Shown here: in pieces, positions 1 through 6,896 of the stretch
How the letters are laid out: every line of letters begins with the position of its first letter
Numbering within the stretch: position 1 is the first letter of the stretch
Virus record (IMG/VR): IMGVR_UViG_3300044972_000204
Span: 1 to 33,682 of that record
Length of the DNA stretch: 33,682 bases
From: a virus
Direction: 5' to 3' (one strand)
Program-made: the position numbers and the translations under genes
The notes under the pieces: generated by a model
Seen by the model: only the letters and a program-made list of their open reading frames with translations
Told to the model about the DNA's origin: nothing
Databases searched by the model: none

Positions 1-142
1 ACCAGTTAGATTAGTTGCCACACCAGAAGCAGGAGTCCCCAATGCGGGAGTCACCAATGTAGGACTGTTTGACAGAACAACAGAACCTGTACCAGTAGAT
101 GAAGTTACACCAGTACCACCATTGGCAACAGGAAGAGTACCT
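1..142. repeat. Terminal direct repeat, left copy (matches 33541-33682)
   Basis: Bases 1-142 equal bases 33541-33682 except for one substitution (A at 127, T at 33667). The match begins at the first base and finishes at the last base of the window, as expected for a circular or circularly permuted genome read past its starting point. It lies inside the tail-fibre gene, so it is unlikely to be a packaging terminal repeat. The mismatch is silent (GTT versus GTA, both valine). Confidence 0.9.
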
Positions 143-483
143 GTGATGTCAGAAGTAGAAAGGCTAACAGCATCCCAAGAAACATTCGCTCCATCAGTTT
201 GGAGATACTTGTTTGCGTTACTTGTCTGTGAAGGCAAGAGATTATTGATAGCCGCAGTAGCTGTAGAAGCTCCTGTACCACCATCAGCAATTGCTAAATC
301 TGTAATACCAGTAATAGAACCACCAGTAATCGCGGCAGCAGAGTTATCTGTCTTAGTCGCAATAGCCGTGGAAATATTGTTGAACTCGGTGTCAATCTCA
401 GTACCACGAACAATCTTTAGTGGATCACCAGGAGATAAGTTATCCTTGGTAGCAAAATTAGTACTTTTTGTGTAATTTGACAA
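1..483 (-). CDS. Tail fibre, N-terminal part (gene continues across contig ends)
   Basis: This is the first 161 codons of a tail fibre or spike gene that runs off base 1 and continues in frame at the other end of the window. A TTG start at 483 is chosen because AAGGAG lies six bases upstream (490-495) and it follows the preceding tail gene directly; no ATG fits. The N-terminus (residues 1 to about 45, with RGTEIDTEFNNI) should attach to the tail. It is followed by Gly/Thr-rich shaft sequence with ANGGTG and SPTLVTPALGTP motifs common in phage fibres. Joined to the segment ending at 31318, the protein would be about 901 residues. Confidence is high for a fibre and moderate for the exact junction. 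Confidence 0.85.
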   Translation of the reverse strand, partial: MSNYTKSTNFATKDNLSPGDPLKIVRGTEIDTEFNNISTAIATKTDNSAAAITGGSITGITDLAIADGGTGASTATAAINNLLPSQTSNANKYLQTDGANVSWDAVSLSTSDITGTLPVANGGTGVTSSTGTGSVVLSNSPTLVTPALGTPASGVATNLTG

Positions 484-510
484 TCTATTCTCCTTGTGTG
501 AGCTTCATAC

Positions 511-2055
511 TCACGAAATCTTGCCATTCTTAGATTGAATTTCAATCTTCTGAATTGACAACTGAGTGCCGTTAATAGTGGTTTCGTAACCAGTTTGAAC
601 AATCTTACCTGCTCCAGACGCATTCACATCCAAAGTCTTAATCAACACGCCACCAGAGTACTCAGCAATGCCATATTCAGCAAGACCATACTCATAGTTC
701 TTTTGTTCAGGAATGTAAGCATTGCCAGACAAATAGTTAGCGGCAAAATCAAAGCCCCACTTAATCGTCACATATTGGTTTGAGCCACCAATCACTACTG
801 TCTTAATACGCTTTAGAACAGAAATCTGGTCTTGATTGCCTAAGTCAGCATGGTTTGTGAAATACGAAAATCGATAAGTAGAAGCATCATCTAAGTAACT
901 GGCATACTTACCAATATATCCAGTCTTACCAATGTACAAATCGCCATTACGAAGCGCATACAAGGACTTTGGAGTGATGGAATCCCACTTAGTCACACGA
1001 GCCGCACCATCAGGCAATTGCATCTTTGTATCAAAGCAAAAGACTTGAGCTGTAACTGGCAAGGTTAACAAGTAAAAAGCATTCTTCTCTGAGTAAACAG
1101 ACTTCAGATTAGCCAAAGTCTCTACTGCCAAAGAAGATACTAAGTCAGAGCGAACATTCTTAGATAGGTCACGCAAAGGAGCAGACTTCTCTTGAATAGT
1201 CCTCATCAAAGAGCGAACCCCTGAGTCTGACAAGAAAATTACATCAGTACCAATACTCTGAATTGAATCACGAGCAATACAACCAATAGAGCCTACTGTG
1301 TCGCTCAATTGAAGCGTAGCGGGAGTGGTAGCACCCTGATAAACAAGAATCTGTCGTTTACCAAAGATGAACAAGAAATCATTGTGAGCAGCCAAGCCCA
1401 TGATTTCATCTGAACCATTAGGCCACACACGAGAAACATCCAATGTTCCTGTTGTGCCACCAGACCACACATGACCTGCAATCAAATCAGAGAAGGTAAC
1501 TGTTACCTTGTCAGTAGATGTATTAGCAACCCACAAACGACCAAATGCTGAAATGCAGATATTGGCTTGCGGAACAGTACCAACATAACCAGTCTTTTCA
1601 GAAACTCTACGATAAGTAGTTGTACTTACAGCAGGGTCATAAATCAATGGGTCATAGCCAGACTGGAAAAAGTAAGTGATTCCATTTAAACTAGCGCAAT
1701 GCCAGTTATCTGATGTAATGGTAGGAGCAGTACCGCCTCCTCCATAAGTCAACTCAGTCACAGCATTAGCTGTTCCTAGCTTGAATAACTTGTTGTTACC
1801 AGCAAATAGAACAGTCAATGTGCCATCAGTTTGAACTAACTCATGGATAACAGTTACATCATTAGCACCTAAATTACCAGACGAAGAATTAACCTTTGTC
1901 CAACCTTTTCTAGCACCAATACGACCATACTGGTCAATTACGCAATTAGACGCAACCAAAGCAAAGCCAGAAGACAAATCCAATGGAGAGTCTTGTGTAT
2001 TCAGCCCATAGAAACCAGGCGCTGAAATGCTGTTACTTTGTAGTGGAGAAGCCAT
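511..2055 (-). CDS. Tail nozzle/hub-like structural protein
   Basis: A 514-residue protein beginning MASPLQSNSISAPGFYGLNT, lying between a tail-adaptor-like gene and the tail fibre. Size, beta-rich composition and position match the large tube or nozzle proteins of podoviruses (functional analogues of T7 gp12 or P22 gp10), which extend the portal channel and carry the fibres. Motifs near the start (SSGFALVASNCVIDQYGRIG) are typical, as I recall, of this tail family in environmental podoviruses. No transmembrane segment or enzyme motif is seen. Its ATG overlaps the upstream stop by one base (TAATG), so translation is coupled. The exact family is uncertain; a tail structural role is well supported by order. 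Confidence 0.7.
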   Translation of the reverse strand: MASPLQSNSISAPGFYGLNTQDSPLDLSSGFALVASNCVIDQYGRIGARKGWTKVNSSSGNLGANDVTVIHELVQTDGTLTVLFAGNNKLFKLGTANAVTELTYGGGGTAPTITSDNWHCASLNGITYFFQSGYDPLIYDPAVSTTTYRRVSEKTGYVGTVPQANICISAFGRLWVANTSTDKVTVTFSDLIAGHVWSGGTTGTLDVSRVWPNGSDEIMGLAAHNDFLFIFGKRQILVYQGATTPATLQLSDTVGSIGCIARDSIQSIGTDVIFLSDSGVRSLMRTIQEKSAPLRDLSKNVRSDLVSSLAVETLANLKSVYSEKNAFYLLTLPVTAQVFCFDTKMQLPDGAARVTKWDSITPKSLYALRNGDLYIGKTGYIGKYASYLDDASTYRFSYFTNHADLGNQDQISVLKRIKTVVIGGSNQYVTIKWGFDFAANYLSGNAYIPEQKNYEYGLAEYGIAEYSGGVLIKTLDVNASGAGKIVQTGYETTINGTQLSIQKIEIQSKNGKIS

Positions 2056-2702
2056 TAGACTGCCTCAAACATTGATTCTTCAGGGTAACGAGTGCTTTCT
2101 GTTGCAATAGCATCAGACAACATTCCTCTAAACAAAGCATAAGCCTCAGAAGAGTTAGTTCCTCCATCCTCACCACGCTCAATCAAAGCACGAGCATACG
2201 CACTCTGAGTCACCAAATAGTCTAATACCTTCACAGTATTGCTATCAGATGTCAATTGAGCTTGAGGAATAATCACATCAAACAAGATTGTGTAAGCGCC
2301 ATCAGGAATTGGATACAAATCAATCTTTGTGTCACCACTAGAATCTACGCCATTGAAGCAGTATTCAGAGGGAATTCCTTGGACAGGAGTGACAAAGTTC
2401 AGCTTACGATTCATGCTCGTAAAAACAATATCCCCCAACACAACATTGCTAGTTGTATTCAAAGCATCCATCACACGGAACTTCTGACCTGATCCAGTCA
2501 AAGCATAAGAGTGTGTGCCACCAGTAGTAGTTACTGTGATTGTTTGTGAGAGGCAATTCCAAGTGTAAGCATCTTCAATCTGACGCTTGGCATCATTGAC
2601 AAACTTGCCAATCAATGCGGAATAAGTGGTTTCTGATACTGTAGAAACAGTAGTCTCACGCAAACGAGTGAGTACATCATTGACTAATTCTAAGTAGGTC
2701 AT
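2055..2702 (-). CDS. Head-tail adaptor (T7 gp11-like tail tube A analogue)
   Basis: A 215-residue protein, MTYLELVNDVLTRLRE at the N-terminus, with FVNDAKRQIEDAYTWN around residues 30-50. That helical pattern (short helix, then V-N-D-A-K-x-x-I-E-x-A-W-x-W/N) is typical of podovirus adaptor proteins that sit under the portal ring. The middle is beta-rich and the C-terminus again helical (residues about 165-210). It precedes the nozzle-like gene and follows a small beta protein, the usual adaptor then nozzle order. The ATG at 2702 shares ATGA with the upstream stop. The adaptor role is inferred from order and pattern. Confidence 0.7.
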   Translation of the reverse strand: MTYLELVNDVLTRLRETTVSTVSETTYSALIGKFVNDAKRQIEDAYTWNCLSQTITVTTTGGTHSYALTGSGQKFRVMDALNTTSNVVLGDIVFTSMNRKLNFVTPVQGIPSEYCFNGVDSSGDTKIDLYPIPDGAYTILFDVIIPQAQLTSDSNTVKVLDYLVTQSAYARALIERGEDGGTNSSEAYALFRGMLSDAIATESTRYPEESMFEAV

Positions 2703-3034
2703 GTTCTTTGCGCTCCATATAGCACGAATGTATTTGTGGAAGACATTGCTGAAGCAGATTCTGGCGTAATTCGCACTTGGTCGCCTTCTTCAAGCACAAC
2801 ATAAGCGCCACCATCAAATCTTACATACTGAGTAGCCGCAATCTGATAAGCATCAATTACAGTAATCTCAGCATTGGCACTAGAGTCGTACCACCAGACA
2901 CTTACAGTCTTATTGTTGCCAGTATGGTTGGAGATGAAGCAAAGATTCCATAGAGCATAGTAACCAGTAGGCACAGTATAGACAGTAGTCTTTGAGCCTG
3001 CGGTTAGATTATTACCTACGGATATTGGTCTCAC
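2699..3034 (-). CDS. Small beta-rich virion protein, function unknown
   Basis: A 111-residue protein with alternating hydrophobic, Thr- and Tyr-rich segments (TVYTVPTGYYALWNLCFISN, VRFDGGAYVVLEEGDQVRI) that reads as a compact beta sandwich. Such proteins, with VPxGxYA and GDxVxI motifs, recur in phage structural modules as head or tail decoration or stopper proteins. I cannot assign it further. Both ends are coupled: the start shares ATGA (3031-3034) with the upstream basic-protein gene and the stop shares ATGA (2699-2702) with the adaptor. Confidence 0.6.
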   Translation of the reverse strand: MRPISVGNNLTAGSKTTVYTVPTGYYALWNLCFISNHTGNNKTVSVWWYDSSANAEITVIDAYQIAATQYVRFDGGAYVVLEEGDQVRITPESASAMSSTNTFVLYGAQRT

Positions 3035-3324
3035 TTCTTATTCCTCTTAGAGATCGCTTTAGCCTTAGCTTTAGCGTCTTCCTTGGACGTTGCGCCCCAA
3101 GCTCTAAGAGAAAGTAAAAGTCGGGTAGGCTTTCCATCTTTCATCTCAGCGCCAGGCATATTGCCCATTCGTGCTAAAAAGGATGCCCTACGAGGGTTAT
3201 CTCCCGACTTGACTGGTGCTTTTAAATTACCACCTGTTTCTGCATTATACGATGCTCTTCCTTTGGCATTCAAGCCCCCAGAAGCAGATTTTCCTTCTTT
3301 TCTTTGCCAAGCAGGAGTCTTCAT
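3031..3324 (-). CDS. Small basic phage protein (DUF6321-like)
   Basis: A 97-residue, Lys/Arg-rich protein: MKTPAWQRKEGKSASGGLNA, then NLKAPVKSGDNPRRASFLARM (split across residues about 33-53), MPGAEMKDGKPTRLLLSLRAW and a lysine-rich tail (KAKAKAISKRNKK). I recall this arrangement as a small family present in many phages (DUF6321, from memory), function unknown. It is the last of four consecutive small basic genes joined by ATGA overlaps. A role bound to DNA or to the capsid interior is plausible from charge but unproven. Confidence 0.7.
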   Translation of the reverse strand: MKTPAWQRKEGKSASGGLNAKGRASYNAETGGNLKAPVKSGDNPRRASFLARMGNMPGAEMKDGKPTRLLLSLRAWGATSKEDAKAKAKAISKRNKK

Positions 3325-3467
3325 TTCTTCTTTGCTGTTTTAGCAGCAGCCTTAAAAGCGGCCTCTGTCGGAGCGCCTTTTGAGCCTACCTTACGCATCT
3401 TTTCCTTAGAACCCGCCTTGATGCGTTCTCGTTTGGCATTGATATTGGCGTAAAGACCCTGTTTCAT
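3321..3467 (-). CDS. Tiny lysine-rich protein (48 aa)
   Basis: Reads MKQGLYANINAKRERIKAGS and continues KEKMRKVGSKGAPTEAAFKA with an Ala/Lys tail. Too short for usual callers but supported by ATGA overlaps at both ends (3321-3324 and 3464-3467) and by resemblance, from memory, to short basic proteins that accompany DUF6496 and DUF6321 genes in other phages. Function unknown; a nucleic-acid-binding role is suggested only by its charge. Confidence 0.65.
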   Translation of the reverse strand: MKQGLYANINAKRERIKAGSKEKMRKVGSKGAPTEAAFKAAAKTAKKK

Positions 3468-3634
3468 TTCTTTTTCTTCATCTTAGGCTTAGACATACCT
3501 GCTTCAGATAAAGCAATGGCAACTGCTTGCTTAGGCTTTTTGACTACAGGGCCACCCTTGCCAGAGTGCAGAGTACCTGCTTTGTACTCTCGCATAACCT
3601 TAGAGATTTTTGCCTCTGCTTTGGTCTTTTTCAT
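3464..3634 (-). CDS. Small basic protein (DUF6496-like, 56 aa)
   Basis: The sequence contains VMREYKAGTLHSGKGGPVV followed by KQAVAIALSEAG and a KMKKKK tail. The pattern M-x-E-[FY]-K-x-G-x-L-x-S-G...KQAIAIALSEAG is the hallmark I recall for DUF6496, a short domain found in phages and bacteria with no established function. It sits second in the run of four basic genes, with ATGA overlaps on both sides. The start is the ATG at 3634, which overlaps the stop of the preceding gene. Confidence 0.75.
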   Translation of the reverse strand: MKKTKAEAKISKVMREYKAGTLHSGKGGPVVKKPKQAVAIALSEAGMSKPKMKKKK

Positions 3635-3792
3635 TTGCCACGACCTGATTTCTTCATCATGTTAGTCGCTGTACGACCACCACGAGTAGGCATAGCACGA
3701 GGCTTACCAACAGCAATCATAATAGCCAAAGGCATAGATTTCTCTTTTTTCTTTGGCATCTTAGAGCTAGTCATCTTGGTTTTTCCGTACAT
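3631..3792 (-). CDS. Tiny basic protein (53 aa)
   Basis: Starts MYGKTKMTSSKMPKKKEKSM and continues PLAIMIAVGKPRAMPTRGGR, ending MMKKSGRGK. An AAGGAAA ribosome-binding site precedes the ATG at 3792, making this the entry point of the run of small basic genes. Rich in Lys, Arg and Met, with no acidic stretch. No family recognised. The ATGA at 3631-3634 couples it to the DUF6496-like gene. Confidence 0.6.
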   Translation of the reverse strand: MYGKTKMTSSKMPKKKEKSMPLAIMIAVGKPRAMPTRGGRTATNMMKKSGRGK

Positions 3793-3801
3793 GATGTTTC
3801 C

Positions 3802-4005
3802 TTAACGAATTATCTTGGTTGCAACAAACGAAACAATGCCGCCAACTACAGAGGCAATTGCCATCCCAACAAACATTCCACCTTTGGACTTGTTTGCCAT
3901 CTCTAAAAGGGCTTTAATATCTTCACGCATTGCATGAACTTCGTTCTGTAGAGCCTCTACTTGGGCTTCTAACTTACCGAATTCTCGTGGATCAATCTCA
4001 GACAT
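3802..4005 (-). CDS. Coiled-coil plus C-terminal membrane segment protein; holin-like candidate
   Basis: A 67-residue protein with an N-terminal heptad-rich coiled coil (residues 9-39, LEAQVEALQNEVHAMREDIK) followed by one hydrophobic segment (residues about 44-64, MFVGMAIASVVGGIVSFVA) and a short basic end (TKIIR). The layout resembles the XhlA/haemolysin-type accessory lysis proteins and small phage membrane proteins beginning MSEIDPREFG. A holin or antiholin role is possible, but it lies far from the lysis genes, among head genes. Its start overlaps the previous gene by eight bases. Confidence 0.6.
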   Translation of the reverse strand: MSEIDPREFGKLEAQVEALQNEVHAMREDIKALLEMANKSKGGMFVGMAIASVVGGIVSFVATKIIR

Positions 4006-4195
4006 TTGCAGTCTTCCTTGGACGACCCATCTTCTTGACAGGCTGTGGTTGAGACAATATTAAAGGCTTCTCAAAAGACTCTTTTTGCTCTTCATCAATT
4101 CTGACATAACCCGCATGACCTTTCATGCTATCAATATCATGTTGAAGCGTGAAAGTTACTGTTTGCCCACTTTGTAAGCACTTAAAGGTAGCCAT
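3998..4195 (-). CDS. Small protein with C-terminal AT-hook-like motif
   Basis: A 65-residue protein. The N-terminal half (MATFKCLQSGQTVTFTLQHD) looks like a small beta unit with conserved Gly/Tyr (KGHAGYVRID); the C-terminus carries KKMGRPRKTANV, whose GRPRK core resembles an AT-hook that binds AT-rich minor grooves. It is the first gene after the terminator at 4207-4233, so it is likely expressed at a lower level than the capsid genes. Function unknown. Confidence 0.6.
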   Translation of the reverse strand: MATFKCLQSGQTVTFTLQHDIDSMKGHAGYVRIDEEQKESFEKPLILSQPQPVKKMGRPRKTANV

Positions 4196-4206
4196 AAGAA
4201 TCTCCG

Positions 4207-4233
4207 AAGAAAAGGGGGTTATTAGCCCCCTTT
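4207..4233 (-). terminator. Rho-independent terminator after the small virion gene
   Basis: Read leftward, AAAGGGGG (complement of 4226-4233), a 7-base loop, then CCCCCTTT and a TTTTC run make an 8-bp stem followed by T residues. It begins four bases beyond the TAA at 4237 and should reduce transcription from capsid genes into the downstream small genes. Confidence 0.8.
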
Positions 4234-4236
4234 AGA

Positions 4237-4560
4237 TTAGACCATGCGAACAATAATGATGTCCATTGTTGCAGAAGCCAAGTCAACAGTAGAACCAGAC
4301 TCATTCTGAATGCGGAACTTAACTGTGTTAGCGGCAGAAACATAACCTGTTACTGTCAAACCAACCAAGTCAACTGCCAAAGATGAGCAAAGAACCATGT
4401 CACCAAGGGCTACGCCTGGTACTGTTACATCGTCTGTCTCGCCTGCACCATCAACCAATGAACCAGCGTTCAATGTGCAAACTACTGCCCATGTATCGCT
4501 AAAAAGTCCACGAAATTGATCGTTACCACGACGAGTTACAACTGAAGATGCGGTTGCCAT
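4237..4560 (-). CDS. Small virion protein, probable head decoration or fibre
   Basis: A 107-residue, Ala/Val/Thr-rich protein with no Lys or His and a predicted beta fold (MVLCSSLAVDLVGLTVTGYV, FRIQNESGSTVDLASATMDI). It is the only gene between two strong terminators and has a very good ribosome-binding site (AGGAGG, 7 bases before the ATG), the arrangement of a protein needed in many copies. Placed right after the major capsid protein, a head decoration protein is the best guess. Similar small proteins follow the capsid gene in other podoviruses I recall. Confidence 0.65.
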   Translation of the reverse strand: MATASSVVTRRGNDQFRGLFSDTWAVVCTLNAGSLVDGAGETDDVTVPGVALGDMVLCSSLAVDLVGLTVTGYVSAANTVKFRIQNESGSTVDLASATMDIIIVRMV

Positions 4561-4582
4561 AATAAATTCCTCCTAGATTAAG

Positions 4583-4613
4583 AAAAAATCCCCCCACCGA
4601 TTAAGGCGAGGGG
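4583..4613 (-). terminator. Rho-independent terminator after the major capsid gene
   Basis: Read leftward, CCCCTCGCC (4605-4613 complement), loop TTAATC, then GGTGGGG form a 9-bp stem with two G-T pairs, followed by A and six T residues (4583-4588). It lies 13 bases past the capsid stop codon. Confidence 0.85.
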
Positions 4614-4625
4614 AAAGTGGCAACA

Positions 4626-5600
4626 TTAAGCAGGAACTGCCAAGGCAAAAGCACCAGATGCGTTAGCGGCAGAGCTAGTAGCGTTTGTACGCAGAGCCTT
4701 CACACCATACAGAGTGTCAGCAGTAAACAATGTACCGAGGTACTCTTGCTTGTACTGAGTCTGTGAACGGATGCCCAATTGCTCAACCAAGACCATAGAG
4801 TCTTTGTGGCCCATCAAGCAGATGCGGTCTGTACCAGAAGAACCAGCGCCAGTATCAGCATTGGAAGATGCAAACACAGCCATGCCGTACAGTTGACCGA
4901 TTTCACCATTGCGGATTGCATCGCCATTGCCAATGAAGGCTTGCTCGGTGTAACGAGCCAGACCCATCAATGTGTTACGGCTTGAAGGAGGAATCAGGAA
5001 GAAACGACCATCCATAGGAATGTCGTTGTCGTCCAAACGCTGAATAGTGCGACGAATAGCAGCATCTGTCAAAGCAGCGGCATTTGATGTAGAGCTGTTA
5101 TAAGCAGTAGTACCATCAGAACCGATATATGCTTTTGTGCTAGAAGCAGAAGTAGCATAGTCGTCAGTACCGATAGTAGCGCCATTGAATGCACGACCCA
5201 ATTGAACCAAGTCTGTATCGATGCGTTTAGCCAATGCATAACCTGCGTCTTCTGTGTAGAAAGAACGCAAAGATGTCAGGGCTTGCACTTCAACGATGTC
5301 TTCGATCAAACGTGAGTACTCATAGTGCTTGTTGATCAACACTTGAATGTTAGTGTCGCTTTCAGCAATCAGAGTAACTGCATCGGTAGCGGCTTTAGCA
5401 GAAGCAGAACCACGAGCAGGGCTAGGGATGTTAACAGTGTCACCCTTTTTGCCTTTGAAAGACATCTTCTTGACCAAATTGGCCAATACGAGGTTCTTCT
5501 TATAGGCGGCAACAATTTCATCACTCCAAATTTCTGGAATGAAGTTAGCTGCGGATGTAGTGGTTACACTATTTGTGGGGGAAAAGGCGGTATTTGCCAT
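4626..5600 (-). CDS. Major capsid protein
   Basis: A 324-residue protein, starting MANTAFSPTNSVTTTSAANF and then IPEIWSDEIVAAYKKNLVLANLVKK. The I-P-E-[IL]-W-[SA]-x-E-[IV] start and the GDTVNIPSP motif are typical of capsid proteins of many small tailed phages, expected to have the HK97 fold. The middle holds IDTDLVQLGRAFNG and DDNDIPMDGRFFLIPPS; the C-terminal part holds YKQEYLGTLFTADTLYGVKAL. It directly follows the scaffold gene and precedes a terminator, the usual head order. The ATG at 5600 follows TTTGGAGATTTAATC, with GGAG as the binding site. Confidence 0.92.
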   Translation of the reverse strand: MANTAFSPTNSVTTTSAANFIPEIWSDEIVAAYKKNLVLANLVKKMSFKGKKGDTVNIPSPARGSASAKAATDAVTLIAESDTNIQVLINKHYEYSRLIEDIVEVQALTSLRSFYTEDAGYALAKRIDTDLVQLGRAFNGATIGTDDYATSASSTKAYIGSDGTTAYNSSTSNAAALTDAAIRRTIQRLDDNDIPMDGRFFLIPPSSRNTLMGLARYTEQAFIGNGDAIRNGEIGQLYGMAVFASSNADTGAGSSGTDRICLMGHKDSMVLVEQLGIRSQTQYKQEYLGTLFTADTLYGVKALRTNATSSAANASGAFALAVPA

Positions 5601-5626
5601 GATTAAATCTCCAAAATTAAAAAAAG

Positions 5627-6388
5627 TTACTTAACACGGCCTTCTGAGTACGCTTGCATGATCTCGTCACTCAGCATCTCATAACGACCAGGGTCTTGCA
5701 TTTTCAGCCGAATAAGGTCAGCCCTACGATAAACCTTCTTAGAAGATTCTCCAGAACCACCAACATCAACTCCAACAGCCTTTAGATTCTGCTTGCGAGT
5801 GGCTTCTCCAGCATCACTTGCTTGCTTAGTCTTCACGCTACGAAGTTGCTTGTAAGTAGACAGCAGTTCATTAGCTGAGTCGTAATCATATCCAGAGTCT
5901 GCTTGCTCGAACAACTTTAGACGCACAGGGCTAGACTTCACCCAATTCGCAAAGTCCTGATCTTTAGCAATGTCGCCAAAATCGGGATGTTCTTGAGCCA
6001 ACTTCTGCTGAATTTGTGCCTTTTTCATCTCTAACGTCACTTGTCGTGCCGCTAGGATGTCAGGGTGATTATCAACTGTCCGTTGAACTGCCTTCTGTGG
6101 ATTCTCAAAGAAATCTACTTCAGGCTCTTCCGTTTTTGTCTGTTGCTGTCTAGAACTAAGGTTCTGTTTTAGGAGTTCATCTGCCAGTTTGCGTACTTCT
6201 CCAACTTCTTGTGCTTGCTTACCAATGAGCTTCTCAGCCTCTTGGTGCATCTTCACAATCTCGTCTAAACTTTTATCCCTGTATTTCTCAGGAAGTTCAT
6301 TTTTCTGCATAGATTCTGCTTTTTGCAGAGCCTTCTGGTCTTCGATATCTAACTCGTTTAACTCTTCTGGTTCGTTGTCAATCAACAT
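5627..6388 (-). CDS. Capsid scaffolding protein
   Basis: A 253-residue, highly charged helical protein with coiled-coil segments (residues about 15-110 and 120-145) and a C-terminal domain YRRADLIRLKMQDPGRYEML then DEIMQAYSEGRVK. That ending is characteristic of podovirus scaffolds, which bind the coat protein to guide procapsid assembly and then exit. Position between portal-linked genes and the coat protein agrees. AAAGGAA precedes the ATG at 6388. No protease motif is seen, so the scaffold is probably released intact. Confidence 0.85.
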   Translation of the reverse strand: MLIDNEPEELNELDIEDQKALQKAESMQKNELPEKYRDKSLDEIVKMHQEAEKLIGKQAQEVGEVRKLADELLKQNLSSRQQQTKTEEPEVDFFENPQKAVQRTVDNHPDILAARQVTLEMKKAQIQQKLAQEHPDFGDIAKDQDFANWVKSSPVRLKLFEQADSGYDYDSANELLSTYKQLRSVKTKQASDAGEATRKQNLKAVGVDVGGSGESSKKVYRRADLIRLKMQDPGRYEMLSDEIMQAYSEGRVK

Positions 6389-6445
6389 ACTAATTTCCTT
6401 TTCCTGCCGCTTTCGGTTGTAGGAGATTCAACTCGGCATAATTGC

Positions 6446-6673
6446 TTATGAGTTGGCTTTGCGTTCAGCCTTCAACTTGTCAGTATGACTCTTGCCAAAC
6501 TTGCTATAAGCCGTTGGGAAAGAGCCAGACCAACCTTCTAGTCGAAATGCTGGCGCTGATAGAACACGATGAGTTTCCTCACCGCACTCACATTTGAGAA
6601 TTGTTGCCTCATAATCAACAAATCTCTCTGTTTTATGCCCATTTACACAGGCGAATTCATACATTCTTTTCAT
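6446..6673 (-). CDS. FmdB-type zinc-ribbon protein
   Basis: A 75-residue protein: MKRMYEFACVNGHKTERFVD, then a second pair CECGEETHRVLSAPAFRLEG. C9/H13 and C28/C30 form a zinc-ribbon like the FmdB family (Y-x-[CF]-x-x-C/H-G-H ... C-x-C-G ... R). In phages such proteins often lie near portal and scaffold genes; their role is unknown, possibly nucleic-acid or protein binding. It overlaps the upstream gene by 17 bases. Confidence 0.7.
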   Translation of the reverse strand: MKRMYEFACVNGHKTERFVDYEATILKCECGEETHRVLSAPAFRLEGWSGSFPTAYSKFGKSHTDKLKAERKANS

Positions 6674-6896
6674 TTAAGTCCTCAAATGCTCGCTCGCTGA
6701 CTTGCTTCAAGTTTTTCAGCCAAATAAGTATTGATAACTCACCTTTACGAAATTGTAGAGTCTTTTCATCTGCAATTGTTGAAATATTATTCAAAGGTTC
6801 AATCATCTTGTCAATATCCTCCATTAAATCCACCCAACCTTGAGTGGACATGGTGGTGAACCTATCCTCATAGTAGCGTTGCAGTTCAGGGGTCAT
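6657..6896 (-). CDS. Small conserved protein between portal and scaffold, unknown function
   Basis: A 79-residue, mostly helical acidic protein (MTPELQRYYEDRFTTMSTQG, then WVDLMEDIDKMIEPLNNIST). I recall similar short genes next to portal genes in pelagic and freshwater podoviruses, but no function is known. It shares ATGA (6893-6896) with the portal stop and overlaps the zinc-ribbon gene, which indicates coupled translation inside the head operon. Confidence 0.6.
   Translation of the reverse strand: MTPELQRYYEDRFTTMSTQGWVDLMEDIDKMIEPLNNISTIADEKTLQFRKGELSILIWLKNLKQVSERAFEDLNEKNV

Noticed and set aside
1-142. True packaging terminal repeat at the contig ends
   Set aside because: The repeat lies within the tail-fibre gene, far from terminase, contains one mismatch and is explained by circular assembly.
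122-475. Rightward 117-residue frame opposite the fibre start
   Set aside because: It is the complement of the repetitive fibre coding sequence and lacks a ribosome-binding site or operon context.
498-514. GTGAG/CTCAC hairpin before the tail-fibre start
   Set aside because: A five-base stem with no T run; it could affect fibre translation but is within chance expectation.
3083-3343. Rightward 86-residue frame opposite the DUF6321-like gene
   Set aside because: The opposite strand gives a recognisable small basic phage protein in an ATGA chain; this frame is its shadow.
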